In this document: positions 25,064-33,548 of the stretch, piece after piece
Layout of the letters: every line of letters starts with the position of its first letter
Position numbering within the stretch: the stretch's first letter is position 1
Source of the DNA: Deltaproteobacteria bacterium
GTDB lineage: Bacteria > Myxococcota_A > Polyangia > DRWM01 > JAAZOP01
Direction: 5' to 3'
DNA length: 64,000 bases
Assembly: GCA_016218765.1 (NCBI GenBank)
Contig: JACRCZ010000147.1
Location: 1 to 64,000, forward strand
Position numbers and translations under genes: made by a program
The notes under the pieces: model-generated
Seen by the model: only the letters and a program-made list of their open reading frames with translations
What the model was told of the DNA's origin: nothing
The model's database searches: none

Positions 25064-26041
25064 ATGATAGCGAACGCGACGACGAACGACCCTCGTGCCG
25101 CCGCCCCGCCCGCGGCGCAACGGATCGGTCCGGCCGCGGCCATCGACCTGTGCACGGTCGCGGAGCGCCACCTGGGTTTCCGTCCCGCCGCGGTGCGGGT
25201 GTACGAGGAGACCGGCTCGTTCGTCGCCATCGACCGGGGCGACGCACTGCGGTTGGGCGGCCGGACGTATCTCGTCACCGGGACGGTCCGCGAGGAAGGC
25301 TTCGGTCTCGAGGAGCAGCCCAAGTACTGGGTCAAGCGTGCGGTCGACCTGGCGACGGGCGTCGAGAAGATCGTGAAGCTCGTGTTCCTGGAGCAGTTCG
25401 ACCTCCCGTTCGGAGGGCGGCGGGTCCGCTGTTTCCGCAGTCCGGCCAAGGAGGCGCGGCTGCTCGACGTGGTTCGCGGGCATCCGCAGTTCATGGCGGG
25501 TTCGAGCGTGCGCGACCGGGTCGGGAACCTGGTGCGGGTCATCGATTTCATCCCGGGGCCGTCGCTGGAGCGTGTGGCGTCGAGCCCTCCCGGTGGCGAC
25601 GAGGCGTACGTCCGGGAGGAGCTGCCGCGGTTGTTGTGGAGGTATCTGCCCTGCATGGAGGGGCTTCGTTTCCTCCACGAGCGGGGGGAGCGGCACGGTG
25701 ACGTGCGGGCGGACCACGTGATCGTCGATCGCGGGTCCGGCCTCCTGCGCTGGATCGATTTCGACTACGACTTCGAGTGTCCCGGGGCGCCGTTCGTCCT
25801 GGACGTCCACGGGGCGGGGAGCATCCTGGCCTCCCTCGTGGGCCGCGGGGCGGTGGATTGCCATCCGGGGCTGGGGCGCTTCGCCGCCGGGTCCCGGCGG
25901 TCCTATGCCGGCATCGGCGAGCTGATCGACGACCTGGGCGACGCGTTGTCGGGCCTGGTTTCTCCCCGCGGGCTCGATGGTTTGCCGGCCGATTCCGCGG
26001 GGAGTGTAGCTCGGTCGGAGTGGAGGGCGCGTCATGACTGA
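25064..26041 (+). CDS. Kinase-like protein, paralogue 1
   Basis: A 325-residue cytosolic protein. A kinase core can be traced: ATP-site beta strands (YLVTGTVREEGFGLEEQ), the Lys strand EKIVKLVFLEQFDL (about 105), a helix C-like SPAKEARLLDVV, the hinge VRVIDFIPGPSLE, catalytic loop HGDVRADHVIVDR (about 215) and metal motif LRWIDFDYDFE. Its N-terminal 60 residues (ERHLGFRPAAVRVYEETGSFVAIDRGDALRLGG) are shared only with the paralogue at 38912. HGD instead of HRD and DFD instead of DFG place it with the SrkA/choline-kinase-like group. The target is unknown; protein phosphorylation is inferred. Its stop overlaps the next gene by 8 bases. Confidence 0.65.
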   Translation: MIANATTNDPRAAAPPAAQRIGPAAAIDLCTVAERHLGFRPAAVRVYEETGSFVAIDRGDALRLGGRTYLVTGTVREEGFGLEEQPKYWVKRAVDLATGVEKIVKLVFLEQFDLPFGGRRVRCFRSPAKEARLLDVVRGHPQFMAGSSVRDRVGNLVRVIDFIPGPSLERVASSPPGGDEAYVREELPRLLWRYLPCMEGLRFLHERGERHGDVRADHVIVDRGSGLLRWIDFDYDFECPGAPFVLDVHGAGSILASLVGRGAVDCHPGLGRFAAGSRRSYAGIGELIDDLGDALSGLVSPRGLDGLPADSAGSVARSEWRARHD

Positions 26042-26813
26042 CGGAAACTACGGTGCGAGAAACGGCTGGATCCGTCTCGCGGCGCTGCTCGTGGCGACGC
26101 TGCCGGCCTGCGGGGGCTCGGTGGTCGCCGACGACATGGACGGCGACGCCGTTGTTGGCGAGGACTCTGCCGGCGAGACCGGCGCGGACGGGGACGGTGA
26201 CGAGGACGCGGCGGGCGGGGACGCGGATGCGGACGGGGACGCGGACGAGGACGGGGGTCCGGACGCGGGCAGCCCGCCGGCGTGCACGATCACGGCGCCG
26301 CTCGACGGATCGAGCGCCCCGTACGACGCGGACCGGACGTTCGTGGCGTCGGCGACCGATCCGGAGGACGGGGCGTTGTCGGGAGCCTCGGTGGTCTGGA
26401 CGACGGACCGTGACGCCGTGCCGCTGGGGACGGGCCTGTCGGTCACCGTCGTGCTGCCCGCCTCGGGCTCGCATCGAGTGACGTGCACCGCGACCGACTC
26501 CGACGGCAACGTCGGAAGCGGTTCGATCACGGTGGTGGCGCAGTCGCCGGTCGTCGAGATCTGGCATCCGGGCGACGGCGAGGTCCGGGTGGCGGGCTCC
26601 TCGATTCCGTTCGTCGGCAACGCGCGCGATCGGGAGGACGGCGCGCTGTCGGGCGGGGCGCTCGTCTGGACCAGCAGCATCGACGGCACCATCGGGACGG
26701 GCGGGTCGTTCAGCGCCGCGCTCAGCGCCGGCACCAATGTGATCACCCTCACCGCGACCGACTCCGTGGGCAACACCGGCACGGAGACGATCACGCTCAC
26801 GATGACGCCGTAG
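26034..26813 (+). CDS. Lipoprotein with acidic spacer and two Ig-like repeats
   Basis: A 259-residue protein with lipoprotein signal (RLAALLVATLPAC) and a tether of D, G, A and E to about residue 82. Two related beta-sandwich repeats follow (about 84-170 and 175-258), each with an ATDPEDGALSGASVVWTT or RDREDGALSGGALVWTS core and a CTATDSDGNVGSG or LTATDSVGNTGTE end, typical of bacterial Ig-like/PKD surface modules. The ATG overlaps the kinase-like gene, so they are co-translated. A surface target or partner of the kinase cannot be decided. Confidence 0.65.
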   Translation: MTDGNYGARNGWIRLAALLVATLPACGGSVVADDMDGDAVVGEDSAGETGADGDGDEDAAGGDADADGDADEDGGPDAGSPPACTITAPLDGSSAPYDADRTFVASATDPEDGALSGASVVWTTDRDAVPLGTGLSVTVVLPASGSHRVTCTATDSDGNVGSGSITVVAQSPVVEIWHPGDGEVRVAGSSIPFVGNARDREDGALSGGALVWTSSIDGTIGTGGSFSAALSAGTNVITLTATDSVGNTGTETITLTMTP

Positions 26814-26820
26814 TGCCGCA

Positions 26821-26860
26821 CCGTAGACTATCCGCCGGTCGACTGGAGACTATTCTCCAG
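26821..26860. promoter_or_regulatory. Paired enhancer-like palindromes, site A
   Basis: On the minus strand CGGATAGTCTACGG (26821-26834) and GGAGAATAGTCTCC (within the 18-base palindrome 26843-26860) lie 22 bases, or two helical turns, apart. The sigma-54 promoter at 27015 is about 165 bases downstream. They belong to a set whose consensus is (C/A)GAATAGTCTTC(G/A). Confidence 0.6.
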
Positions 26861-27014
26861 CAAGTGGTGTCGCCGAGGGGCTCGGGCGCCGGCGTTCCGC
26901 CCCGGCGACCCCGTGTGCCGCACGTGGGGACCTCGCCCCGGGCCGGGAGGATTGGGCTTGACGGCACCGGTCGCGGGACGGCGCCGGCCCGGCGAAGGCC
27001 GGGCGACGGCGGTC

Positions 27015-27030
27015 GGGCACGGGACTTGCT
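27015..27030 (+). promoter_or_regulatory. Sigma-54 promoter P1
   Basis: GGGCACG-GGAC-TTGCT gives GG and GC ten bases apart and matches TGGCACG-N4-TTGCW except at the first base. The predicted start site is about 55 bases before the small lipoprotein gene at 27094. Confidence 0.7.
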
Positions 27031-27093
27031 CAGGGCATGCGTCGTCTTGCGCCGGCGCCGCCGGACGGCCGGCGCAAGGCAACGAGGTGAAGG

Positions 27094-27321
27094 ATGCGTG
27101 GAATTGGATGGGTGGTGGTCGCGCTGATGCTCGCACTGGGTTGCGCGACGACGGGGTCGTCGGGGGGGGGCGTGGAGCACGGAGGCGTCTCGCACGCGGA
27201 GCGCGGTGGTGGCGGCTCGGGCGTCGATCGCGGCGGCGGCGGGACGGAACGCACCAGCGCCGACCGCGGCGACTCGCGCGGCGGGCGTTCCGGCGGAGGG
27301 GGCGGAGGCGGGTGCCACTGA
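27094..27321 (+). CDS. Small Gly/Ser/Arg-rich lipoprotein
   Basis: A 75-residue product. Signal peptide MRGIGWVVVALMLALGCATTG with lipobox LALGC, then a mature part almost wholly Gly, Ser, Arg, Asp and Glu, ending in a run of Gly and CH. Three His and the C-terminal Cys are the only possible ligand residues. It is the first gene after sigma-54 promoter P1 and leads an operon-like string to 31246. An AACGAGGTGAAGG ribosome-binding region precedes the ATG. Function unknown. Confidence 0.6.
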   Translation: MRGIGWVVVALMLALGCATTGSSGGGVEHGGVSHAERGGGGSGVDRGGGGTERTSADRGDSRGGRSGGGGGGGCH

Positions 27322-27374
27322 CGGCCTGACCGCCGGCGTTGGCTGCCCCGGACAGTCGTGGTAGATGCCCGATC

Positions 27375-28463
27375 GTGCGTGTGGCCGTCCGAGGGTGCGG
27401 CTGGGCGGCCGGCATTGCCGCCTGCGTCGCACTGCACTCGCCGGCCGCCGCCGCGGCCGAGCCCGATCTGATCCTCGGTTCGTGCGAGCCCCTTCCTGCG
27501 AACGAGCTTGCCGGCGCGCTGAGCGCGCGGCTCGGCCGGACGGTCCAGGTGTCGGAGGCGCGTGAGGCTCCGGGTGGGGCCAGCGGGGACACCTGGGTGG
27601 TGAAGGTGTTCGCCGCACCCGGCGGGGCGGTCGTCACGCTCGAGTCGCCTGCGGGCGGGGTCTGGCGCCGGGAGGTTGCCTGGGCGGGGGATGCCGGGCC
27701 GGTCGACCGCCTCCGCTCCACGGCCTTGGCCATCGAGTATCTCCTGGCGCTGGCCGAGTCGCCGTTCGTCGAAGGCCCGCCGACCGATGGGGAGGTCCCG
27801 CGGGAGGCGTCCGAGCCGCCGCCGGCCGAGGTGCCGCTCACGCCGGGGCCACTGCCCGTGCCCGCGGCGGAGGCAGGCGGCTCGACGGCGTCACCGGCTC
27901 CCGCAGGGGATGCGACCGGCAGCCCCTTGCCGTGGCCGGAACAGCCCGGCACGAACGGTCCGTGGATGGGCGTCGCCGTGCGTGCAGGTGGTGCGGGGGA
28001 TCTTTCGGACCGATCGCCCGGCCGGAGCCGCGCCCTGTTGCTGGGCCTGCGGCTGGACGTCGAGTGGCCGTGGGGGGTGTGGTTGGAGGGGGAGGTCGAC
28101 TGGCACTTCGGCGAGGAGTCGAACCCCGAGACGCTTCGCCTGTACCAGGTGCCCGTCCGGGTTGGTGCGGGGGCGAGTCTGGCGGCCGCGGACTGGCGGA
28201 TTCGGATCGGGTTGCAGGCCGTCGTGGAGGCCTGGTGGACTTCCGGCGGCACTCCTCGATCCGGGTGGCGCCCCGGCGGAGGGCTCGTGCTTTCGGTGGC
28301 CCGCCACCTGCTGCCGTGGCTCGTCGTGGGCGCGGAGTTCGGCGTCGACCTGTTGCCGCCCGGTGTCGTGCTGATCTACGGGGAGACGTCCGTGTTCTCC
28401 CTGGGAGCGTGGCGGTGGTGGAGCGGCGTCTGGGTGGGCTTCGGTTCACGCGCCGGGGTGTAA
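27375..28463 (+). CDS. Secreted, probably outer-membrane beta-barrel protein
   Basis: GTG 27375 gives a clear signal peptide (VRVAVRGCGWAAGIAACVALHSPAAAAAE); the upstream TTG at 27339 does not. The mature N-terminal part (about 30-140) is a compact domain with ELAGALSARLGRTVQVSEA and VTLESPAGGVWRREVAWAG. A Pro-rich linker follows (about 140-200). The C-terminus alternates hydrophobic residues in strands and ends in aromatic-rich segments (GAWRWWSGVWVGFGSRAGV), suggesting a small barrel. Its place before an ECF sigma factor and FecR-like gene recalls the layout of cell-surface signalling clusters. No homologue was named with confidence. Confidence 0.5.
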   Translation: MRVAVRGCGWAAGIAACVALHSPAAAAAEPDLILGSCEPLPANELAGALSARLGRTVQVSEAREAPGGASGDTWVVKVFAAPGGAVVTLESPAGGVWRREVAWAGDAGPVDRLRSTALAIEYLLALAESPFVEGPPTDGEVPREASEPPPAEVPLTPGPLPVPAAEAGGSTASPAPAGDATGSPLPWPEQPGTNGPWMGVAVRAGGAGDLSDRSPGRSRALLLGLRLDVEWPWGVWLEGEVDWHFGEESNPETLRLYQVPVRVGAGASLAAADWRIRIGLQAVVEAWWTSGGTPRSGWRPGGGLVLSVARHLLPWLVVGAEFGVDLLPPGVVLIYGETSVFSLGAWRWWSGVWVGFGSRAGV

Positions 28464-28515
28464 GGAAACGGCGGGTGTTCGGGAACTGGCGGGGGGACGA
28501 TCGGGCGGCGCGAGG

Positions 28516-29088
28516 GTGACGGAGAGGGACGGACAGGATGGAGACGACGGGCCTGCCGAGGCCTCGGTGTCATCGCTGCTGGTCGCCCAGGTGGACGACC
28601 TGTCGGGCTACGCCCGCTTCCTGGTCGGCCGTTCGTCCCAGGCCGACGATATCGTGCAGGAGACGCTGGTGCGCGCACTGACCTCGTTCGCCCGGTACGA
28701 TCCCCGCCGCCCGCTGCGTGCCTGGCTGCGCGGGATCGCGTTGAAGGTGGCGCACAAGTACTGGGATTCGGCCCGGCGTGACGGGAGCGACGGGCCGGCG
28801 CACCGACGGGCCAGGGTGTCGAGGGAGGAGGTGCCCACGCCGGAAGAGAGCCTCGTACGGCGCGAGCGCGCCGACCTCCTCTACCGGGCGATGGACACCC
28901 TCCCGCTGCGCCTGCGCGAGGCGCTCGTCCTGCACGTCGGCGAACAGCTCCCGGCGGAGGAAGTGGCGCGCATGACCGGGACTTCGGTCACCAACGTCTA
29001 CACCCGCGCGAGTCGCGCACGGGCGATGGTCAGGGCCTTTCTCGCGGAACAGCGCCGGGAGCAGGCCGGGGAGGAGGAGACGCGATGA
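28516..29088 (+). CDS. ECF-type RNA polymerase sigma factor
   Basis: A 190-residue protein from GTG 28516. Sigma region 2: LSGYARFLVGRSSQADDIVQETLVRAL and RPLRAWLRGIALKVAHKYWDSARR. Region 4: RERADLLYRAMDTLPLRLREALVLHVGEQLPAEEVARMTGTSVTNVYTRASRARAMV, including the HTH. It redirects RNA polymerase to a small target set. It overlaps the following FecR-like gene by four bases (ATGA), as usual for sigma/anti-sigma pairs. No conventional ECF promoter was recognised upstream. Confidence 0.9.
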   Translation: MTERDGQDGDDGPAEASVSSLLVAQVDDLSGYARFLVGRSSQADDIVQETLVRALTSFARYDPRRPLRAWLRGIALKVAHKYWDSARRDGSDGPAHRRARVSREEVPTPEESLVRRERADLLYRAMDTLPLRLREALVLHVGEQLPAEEVARMTGTSVTNVYTRASRARAMVRAFLAEQRREQAGEEETR

Positions 29089-30362
29089 CTGTTCCGGACG
29101 TGCCGTCCTCCCGCGAGGCGCGCGACGAGGTTGACGAGCTGTTCGACGAGGCTCGCCGGCTGGCAGCGCCGTCCCGGCACGGGTCGCAGCCGGACTGGGG
29201 GGTGGTGTGGGCGGAAGCGCGCCGCCGCCGGCTCCGGCGCGTCGCCCTGGCGATTGCGGCCGGCGGGCTGGCCGCCGCCGCCGCCATGGCCTTGATCCTC
29301 GCGCCGGTCTTCTCGGAGCCGACGGCCCGCACGCCGCCCGGGCCTGCCGCGTCGTCGCCGGGCCCGGCCGCGGCACGTCCGGCGGAGTACCGGTTCCTGT
29401 TGCCGTCGCCGCGGGTGCGGATCGTGGCCGAGCGGGATGCCTCGTTGCGCGTGGTGTCGGGCGGGGAGGTGTCGCTGGCCGCCGGGGCCGTGTGGGTCCA
29501 TGTGGATGGCCGGCACGGGCGGGTTCCGTTCGAGGTGGTCACTCCGGACGTCCGGGTTGCCGTGGAGGGCACGCGTTTCGCGGTAGCCGCCGGGGGCGGT
29601 GCCGGCTCCACCGTGGCGGTCCTGGACGGCGTCGTGCACGTGCGAGCCGCCGGCCGGGAGGTCGTCGTCGGCGCGGGCGGACAGTGGCGAAGCGGTCTCA
29701 CGGCGCCGGGCCGCCTCGACCCGGTCTGGCGGGCGTCGCTGGCGTCGTTCTTCCCCGACGGCAACGAATCGGCGCCGGAGCCGCCGGGAGTCCGGCCGCC
29801 TCCCGCGCGACCGGTGGATGGTGCAGCGGTCGCCGCGCTGCCGGAGTCCGGCGGCGATTCCCGCGTCGGACCGGAGCCGGCGGCGCCGGCCGTGGCGGCG
29901 AACGATGGCGGCGACCCTCGCGAGGACGCGCGAGAGGGCGGGGATTCGGGCGGGTCACGGCCGCCCCCGAACGCTGCCGACGAGCTCTTCCGCCGGGCCG
30001 AGGAGGCGATGGCGGCCGGGCGTGCCGAAGAGGCGATGGACCTGCTGCGGCAGGCGGCGGACGTCGCCCCGGGGTCGGCGCTGTCCGGTATGGCGCTGCT
30101 GGAGCTGGCCGCGCAGGCCCGGCGCCTCGGCCGGCCGGAGCTCGCCGGTCCGGCGTGCGAGCGGTACCTCGCCGAGCAGCCCGCGGGGGAGTTCCGCGGC
30201 GAGGCGCGCATCGCGCTGTGCCGGATCCACGCGGGGACCGGACGTCCGGACCGGAGTCGGGAGTGCTATGCGGCGTATCTCGCCGAGGAACCGGACGGAA
30301 ACTACGCGGCCGAGGCTGCCCGGGGTGTCGAGGCTGGCGCCGGGGAGGATGGCGTCCCGTGA
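29085..30362 (+). CDS. FecR-domain anti-sigma-like protein with C-terminal TPR region
   Basis: A 425-residue protein. The cytoplasmic N-terminus (about 1-50, DEVDELFDEARRLAAPSRHG) is followed by a transmembrane helix (about 60-80, ALAIAAGGLAAAAAMALILAP). The periplasmic FecR domain (about 125-205) has RIVAERDASLRVVSGGEVSLAAGAVWVHV and VTPDVRVAVEGTRFAV. After a Pro/Ala/Asp linker, residues 295-420 form TPR-like helices (AEEAMDLLRQAADVAPGS). It should hold the ECF sigma factor until an envelope signal arrives. The stop overlaps the next start (TGATG). Confidence 0.85.
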   Translation: MTVPDVPSSREARDEVDELFDEARRLAAPSRHGSQPDWGVVWAEARRRRLRRVALAIAAGGLAAAAAMALILAPVFSEPTARTPPGPAASSPGPAAARPAEYRFLLPSPRVRIVAERDASLRVVSGGEVSLAAGAVWVHVDGRHGRVPFEVVTPDVRVAVEGTRFAVAAGGGAGSTVAVLDGVVHVRAAGREVVVGAGGQWRSGLTAPGRLDPVWRASLASFFPDGNESAPEPPGVRPPPARPVDGAAVAALPESGGDSRVGPEPAAPAVAANDGGDPREDAREGGDSGGSRPPPNAADELFRRAEEAMAAGRAEEAMDLLRQAADVAPGSALSGMALLELAAQARRLGRPELAGPACERYLAEQPAGEFRGEARIALCRIHAGTGRPDRSRECYAAYLAEEPDGNYAAEAARGVEAGAGEDGVP

Positions 30363-31246
30363 TGCCCCTGCGCCGCTTCCGCCGCCCGCTGGTCGCTGCC
30401 GGCGTCGCCGCGTCGTGCGTGGCGGCCGTCGCTTGGGGCTGCTTCGACCCCGAGCGGATCCACATCGAGCCCGAGCCCCCCAACGACACGTGCGCCGGCG
30501 CGAACGACCTCGGCGAAGGCGGCGTCTTCGCGGGCGACACCGGGCCGGCCGGCGACGACCACGAGCCCGTCGCGGGGTGCGGAGCCCCGGGCGGCCGGGA
30601 CGTCTGGTTCCGCTTCACGCTGGACGCGCCGGAGGTGGTCTACCTGGACACGGTGGACGGCAACACGTGGGACAGCGTGCTCGTGCTCTACGGCGGGACG
30701 TGCGGCGACCTTGCTCGTCCGCCGCTCTGCGCCGACGACCAGTGTCCGGGCGAATCAGGCGGCCGCCGCTCGCAGCTCGTGGAGCGGCTCGAGGCCGGTT
30801 CGTACGTCGTCGTCGTCGACGGCCGGGACGCGGCGGCAGCAGGCCCGTTCGCGCTGCGATTCCAGCGCGCGGCGTGCGCGGGCGCGATCGGTCTGCCCGG
30901 CAACGGTGCGTACGACGGAAATTCCATGGGCTGGGACGATCGGTTCCGCGGAAGTTGCGGAGAACCGGGGGTCCCCGACACGACCTACTACCTCGGCCTG
31001 TGCGCGCCGCGCGAGGTGACCGCATCGACCTGCGGCTCGATGGAGCGCTGCGACTCGATCCTGACGTTGGCCGCAGGTGGCTGCGAAGCGGCGGACGAGC
31101 TCGCGTGCAACGACGACGACGACACCTGCCGTTTCGGGATGGGCCGCTCGACGGTCACGGCGACGCTGCCCCAGGGCTTGAACTTCCTGATCCTGGAGAG
31201 CCGCTCGCCGCCCGGTCCGTACCGGCTGACGGTTTCCGGGATGTAG
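30362..31246 (+). CDS. Lipoprotein with two PPC-like beta domains
   Basis: A 294-residue protein with lipoprotein signal (RRPLVAAGVAASCVAAVAWGC). Two beta-sandwich units resemble bacterial pre-peptidase C-terminal domains: about 40-165 (PNDTCAGANDLGEGGVFAGDT, DVWFRFTLDAPEVVYLDTVDG, LEAGSYVVVVDG) and about 166-294 (TYYLGLCAPREVTASTCGS, LTLAAGGCEAADELACNDDDD, FLILESRSPPGPYRLTVSG). Several Cys pairs suggest disulfides. It is likely the exported product of the ECF/FecR operon, reaching the surface as a binding or scaffolding protein. No catalytic residues were seen. Confidence 0.65.
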   Translation: MPLRRFRRPLVAAGVAASCVAAVAWGCFDPERIHIEPEPPNDTCAGANDLGEGGVFAGDTGPAGDDHEPVAGCGAPGGRDVWFRFTLDAPEVVYLDTVDGNTWDSVLVLYGGTCGDLARPPLCADDQCPGESGGRRSQLVERLEAGSYVVVVDGRDAAAAGPFALRFQRAACAGAIGLPGNGAYDGNSMGWDDRFRGSCGEPGVPDTTYYLGLCAPREVTASTCGSMERCDSILTLAAGGCEAADELACNDDDDTCRFGMGRSTVTATLPQGLNFLILESRSPPGPYRLTVSGM

Positions 31247-31339
31247 GCCGATGGTAGTGCAAGGAAACTCCGGCCATTCCGGAATAGGCAGGCGCGGGGC
31301 GAAGCGACCCGGGCCGGGGCGCACAGCGTTCCGGCGGCC

Positions 31340-31355
31340 GGGCTTCGAGATTGCC
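31340..31355 (+). promoter_or_regulatory. Possible sigma-54 promoter P8, weak
   Basis: GGGCTTC-GAGA-TTGCC keeps GG-N10-GC and TTGC but misses ACG in the -24 box. It lies 35 bases before the ATG at 31390. The only nearby enhancer-like sequence is a partial ATTCCGGAATAG around 31276-31287, so this member is doubtful. Confidence 0.3.
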
Positions 31356-31389
31356 GGGCGAGCGGCGAGCGAGGGCCCAGGAGGCACGG

Positions 31390-33414
31390 ATGGGAAGGGC
31401 AGGACGCGGGACAGGTTGGCTTTCGGCGTGGGCGATCGTGCTGGTCGCGAGCGGTTGCGGCGGACGGTCGAGCCTGCTTTCGGGCGATGCGCCGGATCCG
31501 GATTCCGGGGGTGACGCATGGGAGGAATCGACGGACGTGCCCGGGGACGGGGACGAGGACACCCCTCCGGACGACGGCCGTGAGGGTGACCTCGCGGGCG
31601 GGGACGCGGACGCGGGCGCGGATGCGGACGCGGACGGCGACGCGGACGGGGACGATGCGGGCGACGTGCCGTGCCTCTGCCTGGACGACCTGGATTGTGC
31701 CGACCTGGAGCCCTGCAACGGCGCGGAACAGTGCATCGATTGCGCCTGCCGTCCGGGCATTCCGCCGGCCGATGGTTTCCCCTGCGATGACGGCGACGCG
31801 TGCACCGCGAGCGAGTCGTGCGCGGGTGGCGTTTGCGGGGGCGGCGAGCCGGTCTGCGTGTGCGAAGTCGACGACGACTGCCTCGCCTACGATGACGGCG
31901 ACCGGTGCAACGGGCGACCGCTGTGTGTCGGTCGTGCGTGCGTCTTCGATCCCGCCACCGTCGTGACCTGCGATTCGTCGGGCGACACGGCGTGCCTGGT
32001 GAACCGTTGCGTCGCGGTGTCGGGGGAGTGCGTGCCGATGCCGGTCGCGGACGGTACGGCGTGCGACGACGGCAATGCCTGCACGACCGGCGAGGCCTGC
32101 GGCGGCGGAAGCTGCGGCGGGGGAGTTGCGACGTGCGAGTGCATCGTGGACTCGGACTGCGCCGCCTACGAGGACGGGGATTCCTGCAACGGGACGCTGC
32201 GGTGCGACCTCAACGTCTGCGCGGTCGATCCGGCCACCGTCGTGACGTGCGATCCGTCGGGCGACTCCGCGTGCCTGGCCAACCGCTGCGCGCCGGCGAC
32301 GGGGACGTGTGCGCCGCAGCCGCGTTCCGAGGGCGCCTCGTGCGACGACGGCGACGCCTGCACGACGGGCGACGCGTGCGCCGCCGGGGTCTGCACGGGG
32401 CCCGCGCGGAGCTGCGCCGACGGGAACGCCTGCACCGACGACTCGTGCGACCCGGCAACCGGCTGCCTCAACGTGCCGAACGCGGCGCCGTGCGACGACG
32501 GCAACGCCTGCACCGTGACGGACGTCTGTGCGGCGGGATCGTGCGGCGGCGTCGCGCGGAGCTGCACGGACGGGAACGCCTGCACGGACGACACCTGCGA
32601 CCCCGCGACGGGCTGCGTCTTTCCGCCGAACACGGCGGCCTGTGACGACGGCAGCGCCTGCACCGTGGGGGACGTGTGCGCCCGGGGCGTCTGCACGCCC
32701 GGCGCCGCGCGCGCGTGCGACGATTCCAACGTCTGCACGGACAACGCGTGCGACCCGGTGACGGGGTGCGTCTACCCGCCGAACACGGCGGCCTGCGACG
32801 ACCGCAATGCCTGCACAACCGGCGATCGGTGTCGCGACGGGGCCTGCGCGTCGACGGGCTCCCTGGTCTGCGCGGACGCGAACCTCTGCACCGACGACAC
32901 GTGCGATCCGGCCGCGGGCTGCGTCTACCCGCCCAACGCGGCGCCGTGCGACGACGGCGACGCCTGCACCAGCCCGGACGTCTGCTCGGGCGGGGTGTGT
33001 ACCGGAACGGGCCTGCGCTCGTGGTACCTGGACGACGACGGTGACGGCTACGGCGACGCGCTCGTCGCCGTGTGCGCCGCCGCCGCGCCGCCCGGCTATG
33101 CCGACAATCCGGACGACTGCTGCGACACCGACTTCCGGGTCAATCCGGCCCAGACGTCGTTCTTCACGGTGGGCTTCACCTGCGGCAGCATTCCGTTGCT
33201 GCGCTTCGACTACAACTGCGACGGGAGGAACGAGCAGCAGTACACCGCCGCCGGCTCGTGCGCTCCATCCGGAAGCACCTGCGACTACGTGGCGGGGTGG
33301 ACGGAGGATGCCGTGCCGGCCTGCGGCGCCTCTGCCACGTTCCTGACGAGCTGTCGCTCGATGATGGGCTCGTGCAACGAGATGACCGGCGCCCGCGTCC
33401 AGGCCTGCAGGTAG
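31390..33414 (+). CDS. Large Cys-rich lipoprotein with Dickkopf-like repeats
   Basis: A 674-residue protein. The ATG at 31390 gives signal peptide WLSAWAIVLVASGC with lipobox ASGC. An acidic spacer (about 20-95, D/G/A/E) is followed by about ten repeats of around 45 residues each built on C-DDGNACTTGD-C-GGVC-G and CTDDTCDPATGC-PPNTAAC, with the spacing of Dickkopf/EGF-like extracellular modules. The C-terminal 130 residues are different: a CCDTDFRVNPAQTSFF and FDYNCDGRNEQQY domain with a Ca-binding-like DDDGDGYGD stretch before it. Likely an adhesive or structural surface protein. The Gly/Cys/Asp repeats are also repeated at DNA level and may vary in number between strains. Confidence 0.7.
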   Translation: MGRAGRGTGWLSAWAIVLVASGCGGRSSLLSGDAPDPDSGGDAWEESTDVPGDGDEDTPPDDGREGDLAGGDADAGADADADGDADGDDAGDVPCLCLDDLDCADLEPCNGAEQCIDCACRPGIPPADGFPCDDGDACTASESCAGGVCGGGEPVCVCEVDDDCLAYDDGDRCNGRPLCVGRACVFDPATVVTCDSSGDTACLVNRCVAVSGECVPMPVADGTACDDGNACTTGEACGGGSCGGGVATCECIVDSDCAAYEDGDSCNGTLRCDLNVCAVDPATVVTCDPSGDSACLANRCAPATGTCAPQPRSEGASCDDGDACTTGDACAAGVCTGPARSCADGNACTDDSCDPATGCLNVPNAAPCDDGNACTVTDVCAAGSCGGVARSCTDGNACTDDTCDPATGCVFPPNTAACDDGSACTVGDVCARGVCTPGAARACDDSNVCTDNACDPVTGCVYPPNTAACDDRNACTTGDRCRDGACASTGSLVCADANLCTDDTCDPAAGCVYPPNAAPCDDGDACTSPDVCSGGVCTGTGLRSWYLDDDGDGYGDALVAVCAAAAPPGYADNPDDCCDTDFRVNPAQTSFFTVGFTCGSIPLLRFDYNCDGRNEQQYTAAGSCAPSGSTCDYVAGWTEDAVPACGASATFLTSCRSMMGSCNEMTGARVQACR

Positions 33415-33548
33415 GTACGCACCGTGCAGGTGCGCGGACGCCGGTCGCTTACGTCCCATGGCGCCTGCCGGGGCGCCCTTTCCGGCCGGGGCGATCCGGT
33501 CGCGTCCGCGGGACGCGGCCCCGGTGCGACGAGTCGGGAGGAAGAAGA

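Noticed and set aside
31390-33414. A CRISPR-like or satellite array because of the many DNA-level repeats
   Set aside because: The repeats are in frame, about 45 residues long with conserved Cys spacing, so they are protein repeats and not an array.
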